Below are positions 45,468-57,990 of a DNA stretch of 64,000 nucleotides, piece after piece. Every line of letters begins with the position of its first letter. Position 1 is the stretch's first letter. The translations under genes and the position numbers were made by a program. The notes under the pieces are model-generated. The model worked only from the letters and a program-made list of their open reading frames with translations. It made no database searches and had not been told where the DNA came from. The DNA comes from Paractinoplanes tereljensis (GTDB lineage Bacteria > Actinomycetota > Actinomycetes > Mycobacteriales > Micromonosporaceae), in contig NZ_BOMY01000001.1 in NCBI RefSeq assembly GCF_016862435.1, positions 62,001 to 126,000 on the forward strand, in the 5' to 3' direction.

Positions 45468-46847
45468 ATGACTGCACCTCTCCCGTCCCCTGGGGTTCGG
45501 GTCCGGCTCGGCAAGGCCGCCCGTAAAGCCGCGCCCCTGGACGCGCACGCCGATCTGACCCTGCGGTCCGATCGCGATCCGGTCGCCATGCTGATCGCCG
45601 GGGACACCGCCCGGGTGCCGGAGCTCGTCCCGATCCGGTACGGCCGGATGCTCCTCACCCCGTTCACCTTCTACCGGGGTGCGGCCGGGGTGATGGCCGC
45701 CGACCTGGCCGGCACGCCGACCTCCGGCCTGCGCACCCAGACCTGCGGGGACGCCCACCTGTCGAACTTCGGCATCTTCGCCTCGGCCGAGCGCACCCTG
45801 GTGTTCGACATCAACGACTTCGACGAGACGCTCCCCGGCCCCTGGGAGTGGGACGTGAAACGGCTGGTCGCCAGCCTGGCCGTGGCCGGCCGGCACAACG
45901 GTTACCCGGCCCGGCAGCGCCGCCGGGTGGCGATCGCGGCCGGTGCCGCCTATCGCACCGCCATGCGCGATTTCGCCGGCCGGACCAACCTCGACGTCTG
46001 GTACGCCCAGGTCGCCATCGAGTCCCTGGTCGAGCAGATGCGTACCACCCTGGCCCCGAGCCAGGTGAAACGCACGCAGGACACCCTGCGCAAGGCCCGC
46101 ACCCGGGACAGCATGCGCGCCCTGGGGAAACTCTCCGCCGTGGTCGACGGCCGGCGCCGGATCACCGCCCAGCCGCCGATCGTGGTGCCGGTCGAGGACC
46201 TGCTCCCGGAGGCCTCGGCCGACGAGCTGTTCGGCCAGATGCAGGAACTCCTCACCGGCTACCGGCACACCCTGCCGCCCGAGCGCCGGCAGTTGCTCGG
46301 CCAGTTCCACCTGGTGCACATGGCCCGCAAGGTGGTCGGGGTCGGCAGCGTCGGCACCCGCTCGTGGATCCTGCTGCTGCTCGGCCGGGACGACGCCGAC
46401 CCGCTGTTCCTGCAGGCCAAACAGGCCCAGGCCTCGGTGCTGGAGGACTACGCGGGGGCCAGTGAGTTCGCCCACCACGGCGAGCGGGTGGTGGCCGGCC
46501 AGCGCACGATGCAGGCCAGCGGCGACATCTTCCTCGGCACCCATCAGGTCGGCGGCCGCGACTTCTACGTGCGGCAACTGCACGACTGGAAGGGCTCGGC
46601 CGACGTCGAGCAGATGCGCCCGGCCGGGATGGCCGCGTACGCCCAGCTCTGTGGCTGGACCCTGGCCCGGGCGCACGCCCGGTCCGGGGACCGGCTGGCG
46701 ATCGCGGCCTACCTCGGGTCGAGCGACCGGTTCGAGCAGGCGGTCGCCGACTTCGCCGAAAGCTACGCGGACGTCACCGAGAAGGACCACGAACTGCTGG
46801 TGGCGGCGACCCGCGACGGCGTCGTCCCGATGCGGACCGGCATCTGA
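45468..46847 (+). CDS. DUF2252-family protein
   Basis: A 459-residue cytoplasmic protein. The family is marked by PFTFYRGAAGVMAADL, the kinase-like CGDAHLSNFGIF motif and VFDINDFDETLPGPWEWDVKRL, followed by FYVRQLHDWKGS. The GDAHLSN and DINDFDE segments mirror the catalytic and metal loops of aminoglycoside-kinase-fold enzymes, so a small-molecule kinase is plausible but unproven. Start ATG 45468 is preferred over an upstream in-frame start at 45390, which would overlap the arg promoter region. Confidence 0.8.
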   Translation: MTAPLPSPGVRVRLGKAARKAAPLDAHADLTLRSDRDPVAMLIAGDTARVPELVPIRYGRMLLTPFTFYRGAAGVMAADLAGTPTSGLRTQTCGDAHLSNFGIFASAERTLVFDINDFDETLPGPWEWDVKRLVASLAVAGRHNGYPARQRRRVAIAAGAAYRTAMRDFAGRTNLDVWYAQVAIESLVEQMRTTLAPSQVKRTQDTLRKARTRDSMRALGKLSAVVDGRRRITAQPPIVVPVEDLLPEASADELFGQMQELLTGYRHTLPPERRQLLGQFHLVHMARKVVGVGSVGTRSWILLLLGRDDADPLFLQAKQAQASVLEDYAGASEFAHHGERVVAGQRTMQASGDIFLGTHQVGGRDFYVRQLHDWKGSADVEQMRPAGMAAYAQLCGWTLARAHARSGDRLAIAAYLGSSDRFEQAVADFAESYADVTEKDHELLVAATRDGVVPMRTGI

Positions 46848-46900
46848 AAGGGGGTGTTAGCACCACTGTCACCCGGCCGCGCGCCCGCAATGCTGGAAAC

Positions 46901-47776
46901 ATGACAACAACCACGGAGCGGCGGGTACGCGTCGGGGACGGCGACGTCGTCTGCACCATCGCCGGCACCGGCGAGCCGCTGCTGCTGGTGCACGGGCTCG
47001 GCGCGAGCCGGCACACCTGGGACCGGGTACTCGGCGAGCTGGCCGCCACGCACACCGTCATCGCCCCCGATCTGCCCGGCCACGGCGATTCCGACGCACC
47101 GGCCGGCGACTACTCGCTCGGCGCCCTGGCCGCGTCACTCCGGGACGTGCTTGTCGCCCTCGGCCACTCCTCGGCGACGGTGGCCGGCCACAGCCTGGGC
47201 GGTGGCGTCGCGCTGCAGTTCGCGTACCAGTTCCCGGAGCGCACCGACCGACTCGTACTGATCAGCAGTGGCGGTCTCGGCCCGCAGCTGACGCCGGCGC
47301 TGCGCGTGGTCACGCTGCCCGGCGCACCGGCACTCGTCGCCGGGGTGGCGATGCTTCCCGAACGCGTCACCCGATGGTTCCTGTCGGCGGTGGCCTCGAT
47401 CGCCCCCGGCATGCTGGCGCCGCCGGACGCCGCTCCGGTGGCGGAAAGCATGCGCCGGCTCACCGACCGGCGCCAGCGGCGGACGTTCCTGCGCACGGCC
47501 CGCACCGTCATCAACTGGCGAGGCCAGACCGTCAGCGCCACCCAGCACCTCAGGCAACTCGGCGATATGCCCATTCTGCTGGTCTGGGGAACCGACGACC
47601 GGACAATTCCGCCGCACCACCATCGGACGGTCGCTGACCTGCTCACCAATCCGCATCTGATCGCCATCGACGGCGCCGGTCATTACCCGCAGGAAACCGC
47701 CCCTGACCAACTCTTGCCGGGTCTTCAACACTTCCTGACCTCGACATCGGCCCCGGGACAGTTTATTTACGCATAG
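46901..47776 (+). CDS. Alpha/beta hydrolase
   Basis: A 291-residue enzyme with the standard fold: LLLVHGLGAS (oxyanion region), GHSLGG nucleophile elbow, WGTDDRTIP acid Asp, and GAGHYPQE catalytic His. ATG 46901 follows a GGAAA site. Similar to hydrolases or haloperoxidase-like enzymes of unknown substrate. A single gene between DUF2252 and hemerythrin. Confidence 0.88.
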   Translation: MTTTTERRVRVGDGDVVCTIAGTGEPLLLVHGLGASRHTWDRVLGELAATHTVIAPDLPGHGDSDAPAGDYSLGALAASLRDVLVALGHSSATVAGHSLGGGVALQFAYQFPERTDRLVLISSGGLGPQLTPALRVVTLPGAPALVAGVAMLPERVTRWFLSAVASIAPGMLAPPDAAPVAESMRRLTDRRQRRTFLRTARTVINWRGQTVSATQHLRQLGDMPILLVWGTDDRTIPPHHHRTVADLLTNPHLIAIDGAGHYPQETAPDQLLPGLQHFLTSTSAPGQFIYA

Positions 47777-47812
47777 CAAGGGTATGCCGCTCCTGAAATC
47801 TTAGGAGAGCAA

Positions 47813-48313
47813 ATGTCGACAGACGCCATCGTCGTACTCAAAGACGACCACAAAAAGATCAAGAAACTGTTTCGCGAATTCCAGGACGCCGGTGAGGACG
47901 CCGCGAAGGCCAAGGGCGACATCGTCAAGCGGATCATCGAAGAACTGACCGTGCACACCTACCTCGAGAACGAGGTGATGTACCCCGAGGTCCGCAAGCT
48001 GCTGCCGGACCTCGAGGACGACGTGCTGGAGTCGTACGAGGAACACCACGTCGCGGACATCCTCTGCGCCGAACTGGCCGCGATGGACGCCGGCGACGAG
48101 CGGTTCGAGGCCAAGACGACGGTGCTCATCGAGAACGTCACGCACCACATCGACGAGGAAGAGAAGGACTGGTTCCCGCAGGTCCGCGAGGGCGTCGGCC
48201 GCAAGCAGCTGCAGGAGCTGGGCGCCCGGATGAACGACATGCGCGAGAAGGCCCCGCGCAGCCCGGCGCAGCCCTCGGCACTCAAGAAGGCGGTCGATGC
48301 CGTCATCGCCTGA
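47813..48313 (+). CDS. Hemerythrin HHE-domain protein
   Basis: A 166-residue helical protein with the di-iron ligand pattern HxxxE: DHKKIKKLFREF, HTYLENEVMYPE, EEHHVADI and HHIDEEEKDWFP. Hemerythrin-like proteins bind O2, NO or iron and often respond to oxidative stress. Start ATG 47813 with a TAGGAGAG site. It probably shares regulation with the small stress membrane protein downstream. Confidence 0.92.
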   Translation: MSTDAIVVLKDDHKKIKKLFREFQDAGEDAAKAKGDIVKRIIEELTVHTYLENEVMYPEVRKLLPDLEDDVLESYEEHHVADILCAELAAMDAGDERFEAKTTVLIENVTHHIDEEEKDWFPQVREGVGRKQLQELGARMNDMREKAPRSPAQPSALKKAVDAVIA

Positions 48314-48381
48314 GCAGGTTTGGCGGGGTGAGCCCGATGGGCATGCTGCGAGCGCACCCCCCACCTAGCTAGGAGCTCGAC

Positions 48382-48651
48382 GTGCACGTCTCCGGGATCA
48401 TCACCGCAATCATCATCGGCCTCGTCATCGGCGCGCTCGGCCGCCTGGTCGTGCCCGGCAAGCAGAACATCCCGATCTGGCTGACCATCCTGATCGGCAT
48501 CGTGGCCGCCCTCATCGGCACGTTCATCGCCTCGGGCCTGGGCGTCAACGACACCGACGGCATCGACTGGATCGAACTGCTCATCCAGGTCGTACTGGCC
48601 GCGGCCGGGGTCGCCGCCGTCGCGGGCCTCTACGGCCGCCGCCGATCCTGA
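48382..48651 (+). CDS. GlsB/YeaQ/YmgE-family stress membrane protein
   Basis: An 89-residue protein with three hydrophobic segments and the family pattern IIIGLVIGALGRLVVPGKQ followed by LTILIGIVAALIGTFIA. GTG start at 48382 with AGGAGC ahead. These proteins are stress-induced membrane components without a known activity. A GC-rich hairpin terminator follows. Confidence 0.88.
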   Translation: MHVSGIITAIIIGLVIGALGRLVVPGKQNIPIWLTILIGIVAALIGTFIASGLGVNDTDGIDWIELLIQVVLAAAGVAAVAGLYGRRRS

Positions 48652-48667
48652 CCCCGTCTGCTTCATC

Positions 48668-48696
48668 GGCCGCCGCCCGCATCGCGGGCGGCGGCC
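48668..48696 (+). terminator. GC-rich hairpin terminator
   Basis: GGCCGCCGCCCGC (48668-48680) pairs perfectly with GCGGGCGGCGGCC (48684-48696) around ATC. There is no T-tract, but the 13-bp stem sits between two convergent genes and probably ends transcription from the stress membrane protein gene. Confidence 0.7.
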
Positions 48697-48710
48697 GCTT
48701 CATGTCACCG

Positions 48711-49913
48711 TCAGCCCGGCCGCCGCCGGGTGATCTCCGCCCACACGATCTTGCCGGCCTGGCCGGCCCAGCGGACCGGCCGGCTCCCCCACCGCCGGGC
48801 GGTCGAGGCCACCAGCAACAGCCCGCGCCCACCGGCAACGGTGGGCGCGGAGTGCTTGACCTGGGGCAGGTGCGGGTCGGAGTCGGTGACCTCGATCAGG
48901 ATCGCGTCGTCCTGCCGGCGCAGACGCAGCTCACCCCCGTCGGCGGTGTGCTTGGAGACGTTCTGGACCAGCTCGGTGGTGACCAGCAGCACGTCCTCGG
49001 TCCGGTCGGTCATGTTCCAGTCCTGCAGCACCCGCTCGGCGAGTCGCCGAGCCTGCGCGGGCGAGGTGTCGTGGTCGAGCGGCATGCGATGCTCGTCGGC
49101 CGGGAGGGCGGCATGCGCCTGGGCAAAGCCCGCAACCGCCGCCCCGGCCGTGGTCACCGCGTTGTGCGCCGCACCGGGAACGTCGGCGGCGGCGCCGAGC
49201 GAGGCCAGCGACGCCGCCTCCGTGACCCAGGCCGGCGGTGCGATCGGGTCGTACTGGCCGCGCAGAACCAGGGTCGGTACGTCGACGAGGGGGATGCGGC
49301 ATTCCATGCGATGGTCCACGGAGTGCCCGAGCGTCCGCCAGATGCGTCGCGGCCCGGCGTCCCGGAAGTCGGTAAGGATCATCGGAATCTGGTGCGGATC
49401 CTCCCGGAAAAGGTCCCGCAACCAACGACGGACCAGACCGCCGGCGGTCGCCGCGGCGGGGTCGGCGGTGGGCCCGACCAGGACCAGCGAGGCGACCAGC
49501 TCGGGTCGCCGGATCGCCAGCTCGACGGCAACCTGGCAGCCGAACGAGTTGGCCAGCACGTTGACGCCGCGCAGGCCACTCGCCACCATCCAGTCCGCGA
49601 CGACCGCGGCGTGCTGCTCCACGGTCAGCACGCCGTCCGGATCATCGGACAACCCGAAACCCGGCAGATCGGGAACGAACACCGACCCGGGCAGGGCCGC
49701 CGCGGTCGGCATCAGATACCGGTGCGAGACCGCCAGCCCGTGCAGAAGCAGCCACACCGGCGCCGAACTGCCGGAATCGACGCGCTGCCGGATGTGCAGG
49801 CGCAGGCCGCGCACCGAGGCCGCCACGCTGGTGAAGCCCTCGGCAGGGCGGGGCGCGGCACGGATGAGTTGCCGCTCGGCAGGACTCATGCGAGCGGTAC
49901 GAGGCGAGGACAT
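48711..49913 (-). CDS. Alpha/beta hydrolase fused to RsbW-type anti-sigma ATPase
   Basis: A 400-residue fusion. Residues about 45-270 form an alpha/beta hydrolase with the elbow ANSFGC (Ser nucleophile without the usual first Gly), a PTLVLRGQYDPIA strand and a terminal GAAHNAV histidine. Residues about 285-400 form a GHKL ATPase of the HATPase_c_2/RsbW class: N-box TTELVQNVSKH, DSDPHLP and GGRGLLLV boxes. In Bacillus, the hydrolase RsbQ activates the stress-sigma pathway that RsbW controls; here both activities lie in one chain. Start ATG 49913 (the TTG at 49922 is an alternative). The function is inferred as signal-gated anti-sigma control. Confidence 0.82.
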   Translation of the reverse strand: MSSPRTARMSPAERQLIRAAPRPAEGFTSVAASVRGLRLHIRQRVDSGSSAPVWLLLHGLAVSHRYLMPTAAALPGSVFVPDLPGFGLSDDPDGVLTVEQHAAVVADWMVASGLRGVNVLANSFGCQVAVELAIRRPELVASLVLVGPTADPAAATAGGLVRRWLRDLFREDPHQIPMILTDFRDAGPRRIWRTLGHSVDHRMECRIPLVDVPTLVLRGQYDPIAPPAWVTEAASLASLGAAADVPGAAHNAVTTAGAAVAGFAQAHAALPADEHRMPLDHDTSPAQARRLAERVLQDWNMTDRTEDVLLVTTELVQNVSKHTADGGELRLRRQDDAILIEVTDSDPHLPQVKHSAPTVAGGRGLLLVASTARRWGSRPVRWAGQAGKIVWAEITRRRPG

Positions 49914-50008
49914 ACCTGCCAATACCCCGTGGCGTGGGCCGGAAATCCGAGCACGACCTCCGGCCTCCCGTCGCTACCCTCGCCCTTCCGGCTGAGACGG
50001 TCGCACGG

Positions 50009-51367
50009 CTACGGCACGATCCGGGTTCTGGGGGTGTCGCCCGGCAGGCCTCCGCTGTCGGTCTCGAAGGGGGGCACCGGGGTGCTGGCCGGGGGCGCGT
50101 CGTTGGCCGGATAGGCGGTCACCGTCGCGGCTGCGCCTGGCGGCAGCGAGGCGGTTGCGGCTCCGGTGGCGTCCAGGGTCAGCGGGGTGCCGTTCAGGGT
50201 GGCTCGGGCGGTGCCCGGTGGGGTTACCACCATCACCTGGTCGGTGCGGTCGTCCTTGCCGTCGGCTCGCATGCGCCAGGCCAAGGGGCGGGTGTCGGCT
50301 CCGGCCGCGGGGAGCAGCAGCCGCATGTCCAGGCGGTAGGAATCGGCGGCGCCGTGGATCGCGTATGCCAGCACGCCGCTTCCGGGTCGCCGCAGCGTGA
50401 GCACCGCGGCGGTCTGGCCGTTTACCGTGCCGGTCCAGCGCACGCCGATCGTCGTGCCGGTCGTGGTCAGGCGGGCGTCGTTCAGGGCCATCGACGCCCA
50501 CCTCTGCAGCGTCTGCCAGTCGAAGGTGTGGCCGGCCAGGGCCGCGGTGAGCACCGCCTCGGTCGGTTCGTCCGGGCCGGTCGGGCCGGACCAGGAACCC
50601 GACGACGGTCCGTCGTGGAGGGTTGCGCCACCGTCAGTGACCTTGAGGGTTACGCCGGGCTCGACCGGTGCGGCCGGCACCTCCACCTCGGCCAGGCCGG
50701 TGGACACCGCCGGTTTCGCGTGCTCGACCCGGCCCGCTGCCGAATAGCTGAAACCGCTGCTCACCGCGATGGTGGCGGACGGCGGTGCGACCACCACCAG
50801 GGTGCCGGGCACGTCGGTGTGGCCCTCCATCCACGTCTCCACGGTCTGACCGCCGTCGCCGCGACCCGCCTCGGTCATCCGGCTCGCGGGGGACCCGGCC
50901 GGACCCTCGTACCAGACCAGCGCCGTGTCGGTCAGGAAGCCGAACCGCAGCGGCACCCAGGCCAGCGCCAGCCTGTGATTGTGCACGTCAGCGGCGTACA
51001 CAATCTTGATCTTCTGGCGGGAGGTGATCTCCCAGATCTCGCCCGGGTCCTCGATGTCTTTGATCTCGCGGCGTAGGCCGTCGAGGAAGGCTGTGTCGCC
51101 GGCGAGATTGCCGCGGGTGGGTGCGCTGGTCAGCGCGGTCTGCCGGCCGGCGACCGCGATGCCGGGCGCCCAGCCGGGCAACGGGACCAGGCCGGACTGC
51201 GCGCCGACCACGGCGACCAGGGCCGCTACGGCGGCCGACAGCCGGACGCGACGGTTGCGCCGGTGGGTTCGCTCGCGCTTGGAAAAACCGGACCAAGGAT
51301 CTTCCGGTACGGCGACCGCAGTCGCTCCGCTGTTCAGCGCCTCGCGCAGGATCGTCTCGGTGTTCAC
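50009..51367 (-). CDS. Membrane protein paired with ECF sigma factor
   Basis: A 452-residue protein with an N-terminal 44-residue cytoplasmic part, one transmembrane segment (about 43-60) and a large beta-rich extracytoplasmic domain with repeated Val/Thr/Gly strands. GTG start 2 bp after the ECF sigma factor stop, so co-expressed. The position and topology suit a sigma-factor regulator, but no ZAS zinc motif is visible in the short cytoplasmic end. An anti-sigma factor or a surface protein are both possible. Confidence 0.6.
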   Translation of the reverse strand: MNTETILREALNSGATAVAVPEDPWSGFSKRERTHRRNRRVRLSAAVAALVAVVGAQSGLVPLPGWAPGIAVAGRQTALTSAPTRGNLAGDTAFLDGLRREIKDIEDPGEIWEITSRQKIKIVYAADVHNHRLALAWVPLRFGFLTDTALVWYEGPAGSPASRMTEAGRGDGGQTVETWMEGHTDVPGTLVVVAPPSATIAVSSGFSYSAAGRVEHAKPAVSTGLAEVEVPAAPVEPGVTLKVTDGGATLHDGPSSGSWSGPTGPDEPTEAVLTAALAGHTFDWQTLQRWASMALNDARLTTTGTTIGVRWTGTVNGQTAAVLTLRRPGSGVLAYAIHGAADSYRLDMRLLLPAAGADTRPLAWRMRADGKDDRTDQVMVVTPPGTARATLNGTPLTLDATGAATASLPPGAAATVTAYPANDAPPASTPVPPFETDSGGLPGDTPRTRIVP

Positions 51368-51369
51368 GC

Positions 51370-51876
51370 TCAGCTCCCCTGCAGTGCGGTGGTCATGGTG
51401 ATCTCGTGGTCATTCAGGTGCGCGCGCAGGCGGTCCAGGCCGCGCGACGCCTGGCTCTTCACACTCCCGGCCGAGCAGCCGAGGGCGAAGGCGATGTCGG
51501 CCTCGCTGAGGTCCTCGAAGTAACGCAGCACCAGCACGGCCCGCATCCGCGGCGGCAGTTTCCGCAGCGCGGCGAGGACCTGTTGACGCTGGTCGACGCG
51601 GCCGTAGGGGTCGCTGACCGGGCCGTCGTCGGCTAGCAGCGGGACCTCACTGACCCGTCTTCGGCGCCGCCAGCTCACCGCCGTGTTGACCATGGCTTTG
51701 CGCACGTAGGCGACCGGCGCGTCCATCGTGGACACCTTGTCCCAGCGGCGGTGGGTCTTCTCGAGGGCGGCCTGCACCAGGTCCTCGGCGTGGCCGCGGT
51801 CGCCGGTCAGCAGGTAGGCGGTGCGCAGCAGCGGCGCCCACTGCCGTTCGACGAACTCGCGGAAGTCGGATGACAT
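51370..51876 (-). CDS. SigE-family ECF RNA polymerase sigma factor
   Basis: A 168-residue ECF sigma factor. Region 2 reads FVERQWAPLLRTAYLLTGDRGHAEDLVQAAL. Region 4 with its helix-turn-helix reads LPPRMRAVLVLRYFEDLSEADIAFALGCSAGSVKS. Length and motifs fit the actinobacterial SigE-like subgroup. Co-translated with the downstream membrane protein. Autoregulation is likely but no promoter was resolved. Confidence 0.93.
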   Translation of the reverse strand: MSSDFREFVERQWAPLLRTAYLLTGDRGHAEDLVQAALEKTHRRWDKVSTMDAPVAYVRKAMVNTAVSWRRRRRVSEVPLLADDGPVSDPYGRVDQRQQVLAALRKLPPRMRAVLVLRYFEDLSEADIAFALGCSAGSVKSQASRGLDRLRAHLNDHEITMTTALQGS

Positions 51877-51882
51877 ACGAGG

Positions 51883-52794
51883 TCAACGCCCGTGGATGCC
51901 GGAAAGGTTGAGCGGCGTACGCAACGCGCTGAGAACCGCGGTGATCTCGGGGCGCGGGGTGGCGGGCCGGCGGACCGCGGCGGTGATCCGGCGGGTCACC
52001 GGCGGATCGAGCGGCCGGGTGGTCACCCGGTAGCGGGGGTCGACGGCGAGGCTGGGCAGCAGCGCGATCGAGCGGCCCTTCTCCACGTGCTGCAACGCGA
52101 TCATGTAGTTGTTGAAGCGGCAGATCACCTCCGGCTCGAACCCGGCCGCGCGGCACAGCCCGGTAGCCAGCTCGGACATGTAGGAGCCGGTTATGTCGAA
52201 CGTCCAGCGCTGCCGTTGGCATTTGTCCAGACTTATCGCTTCGTCTCTCGTCATTGGGTGATCGTTTGGCAGGACCAGCACGATCTCGTCCTCGGCGATC
52301 GGCACCAGGTCGATGGCCGGGTCGAGCTCGGCGCCGACGAAGTCGCTGGTGGTGATGATGACGTCCACGTCGCCGCGGCGCAGGGCCGGCATGCTCTCGT
52401 GCGGTTCCGACTCCAGCAGCACGACCGTGACGTCCGGGTGCCGCTCGGCCAGGGCGGCCACCGCCGGTTCGGCCAGGGAGTGCACCGCGCTCTGGAACGC
52501 GGCCAGCCGCACCGTGCCGGCCGGTTCGTCGGCCAGGCCGCGCAGCTCGGCCTCGGCGGCGTCCATCGCGGCCAGGATCTCCCGGGCCCGGCCGGCCAGC
52601 AGCACCCCGGCGGCGGTCAGCCGGATCCGGCGGCCGGTGCGTTCCAGCAGCGCGGTCCGGGTCTCCCGTTCGAGCGTGGCCAGCTGCTGGGAGACCGCGG
52701 ACGGGCTGAGGTTGCCGCGCTGGGCGACCGCCCGGACCGTGCCGTAGGTGGCCAGGTCGGTGAGCAGCCGCAGGCGCCAGGGGTTGAGCGTCAT
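51883..52794 (-). CDS. dgdR: LysR-family regulator of dgdA
   Basis: A 303-residue LysR protein: a winged helix near residues 5-60 (TYGTVRAVAQRGNLSPSAVSQQLATLE), then a ligand-binding domain. It is divergent from the dialkylglycine-decarboxylase gene with 83 bp between starts, as dgdR is from dgdA in Burkholderia. Control of dgdA by a dialkyl amino acid is therefore inferred. It is 6 bp from the ECF sigma gene but on the same strand and probably separate. Confidence 0.85.
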   Translation of the reverse strand: MTLNPWRLRLLTDLATYGTVRAVAQRGNLSPSAVSQQLATLERETRTALLERTGRRIRLTAAGVLLAGRAREILAAMDAAEAELRGLADEPAGTVRLAAFQSAVHSLAEPAVAALAERHPDVTVVLLESEPHESMPALRRGDVDVIITTSDFVGAELDPAIDLVPIAEDEIVLVLPNDHPMTRDEAISLDKCQRQRWTFDITGSYMSELATGLCRAAGFEPEVICRFNNYMIALQHVEKGRSIALLPSLAVDPRYRVTTRPLDPPVTRRITAAVRRPATPRPEITAVLSALRTPLNLSGIHGR

Positions 52795-52868
52795 GCCGGG
52801 ACTGTACGGCTCCGCTTAACAGCTGGGGCAAAAATGTGCGCTGGACGTGATGCTCGGTGGCTTTCTAA

Positions 52869-56746
<3,878 letters not shown>

Positions 56747-56748
56747 CC

Positions 56749-57114
56749 CTACGCGTCCTGGCCGGTTTTGGCGCGTTCGAGAAAGCTGTCGAGCGCGGTG
56801 CGGCCGTCGCGTGCCGATGCCCCGTCGATGATCAGCGTGTCGTCGCCCATCCGCACCTCGATGCGCCGCTTCGCCGATCGCTGCACCACCGCCACCAGCA
56901 CCTGCGACATCGCCCGCACACCGGCCGCCGAGACGAGCCCGCCGACCACGAGCGAGGTCAGCGAGCCACCGCTCTTGGCCGAGGACACCACACCGGCGTG
57001 CATCGGAGTGCAGGCGACACCGGCCATTCGCAAGTCCTCATGAACCTCGCGGAGGAGTCGCGACGCCTCGGGTTCGAGCGCGGGCGCCAGGATCGTCAGG
57101 TGCGACTCGGCCAT
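56749..57114 (-). CDS. EACC1 (effector-associated constant component 1)
   Basis: A 121-residue protein with the EACC1 plan: a short beta opening (HLTILAPALEPEASRLLREV), a Lys/Gly/Ser loop before hydrophobic helices (SGGSLTSLVVGGLVSAAG), then RRIEVRMGDDTLIIDGAS and a terminal helix. EACC1 is a small, constant partner of diverse effectors, here a caspase. A role in recruiting or priming the effector is inferred; its activity is unknown. First gene of the two-gene operon. Confidence 0.82.
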   Translation of the reverse strand: MAESHLTILAPALEPEASRLLREVHEDLRMAGVACTPMHAGVVSSAKSGGSLTSLVVGGLVSAAGVRAMSQVLVAVVQRSAKRRIEVRMGDDTLIIDGASARDGRTALDSFLERAKTGQDA

Positions 57115-57237
57115 GTGTTCGTCCTCTGAACGGGAGCGTGACTGATCGGCCGCAACGATCGCCGCCCTTCACTCACCGTCACAACGAACTATCCATGATC
57201 TGACAGCTTCCTGCTCAAGCCTGGCATTATCGAACAC

Positions 57238-57852
57238 TCAGAGTGATCGGCTCAGCTGACGGTCGTGCAGACGGGTCAGTAGGAGCAGGCTGACGATCGC
57301 GCCGACGGCGGCCATCGCCATGTCCCACTGGGTGTCCCAGACGTCGCCCTGGGTGCCGAGGAAGTCGTCGGCGCTGGAGCCGCCGATCAGCGCGGCCACC
57401 CACTCGAACAGCTCCCAGATGGCGCTCACTGCCATCACCACGCAGAAGACCAGGGCGCTCAGCCAGCCGCCCGGCCGAAGCGGCGTGCGGCGCAGCAGAA
57501 TCTCCCGGGCGACGATCGCCGGCACGAACCCCTGGGCGAGGTGGCCGAGCCGGTCGTAGGGGTTGCGGGCCAGCCCGAAGGCATCGCGCACCCAGTCCCC
57601 GGCCGGCACCTCGGCGTAGGTCCAGTGCCCACCGATCATCAGGATCAGGGCCTGCGCCAGGATCAGCCGGTAGGCGAGCGGCGTGAGCGGAAACCGCCGG
57701 TAGGTCAGCACCAGGACGGGTGCGGCAATGAGGGCCGCGAGCACCTCCATGAACCAGGTACCCAGCGACTTGGCCCCAACCGCCGATGCAACAAGGGCAA
57801 CGATGCCAACCGCAAGCAGAATCGCCGGTTCCCGGCGACGTGGTGTGTTCAC
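57238..57852 (-). CDS. DUF2238 (YjdF-type) membrane protein
   Basis: A 204-residue integral membrane protein with about six hydrophobic segments, and the DUF2238 pattern YDRLGHLAQGFVPA followed by WELFEWVAAL and DFLGTQGDVWDTQWDM. Start GTG 57852 is preferred because a GAGG lies nine bases upstream; GTG 57888 is an alternative. No function is known. It lies between the caspase/EACC1 operon and the TIR operon, on the strand opposite the latter. Confidence 0.85.
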   Translation of the reverse strand: MNTPRRREPAILLAVGIVALVASAVGAKSLGTWFMEVLAALIAAPVLVLTYRRFPLTPLAYRLILAQALILMIGGHWTYAEVPAGDWVRDAFGLARNPYDRLGHLAQGFVPAIVAREILLRRTPLRPGGWLSALVFCVVMAVSAIWELFEWVAALIGGSSADDFLGTQGDVWDTQWDMAMAAVGAIVSLLLLTRLHDRQLSRSL

Positions 57853-57990
57853 GGCGTACAGCCTCGTCGAGGAAGGCCCGGCCGTCACGGGTATCCGTAC
57901 TCAGCACAACCGCCGTCGATTTCTACCCCCGATCGATGGATTCAGGGAATAGCCTGATCTCGATCCGTTCCGGGACGTCGGGGGGTTGCC

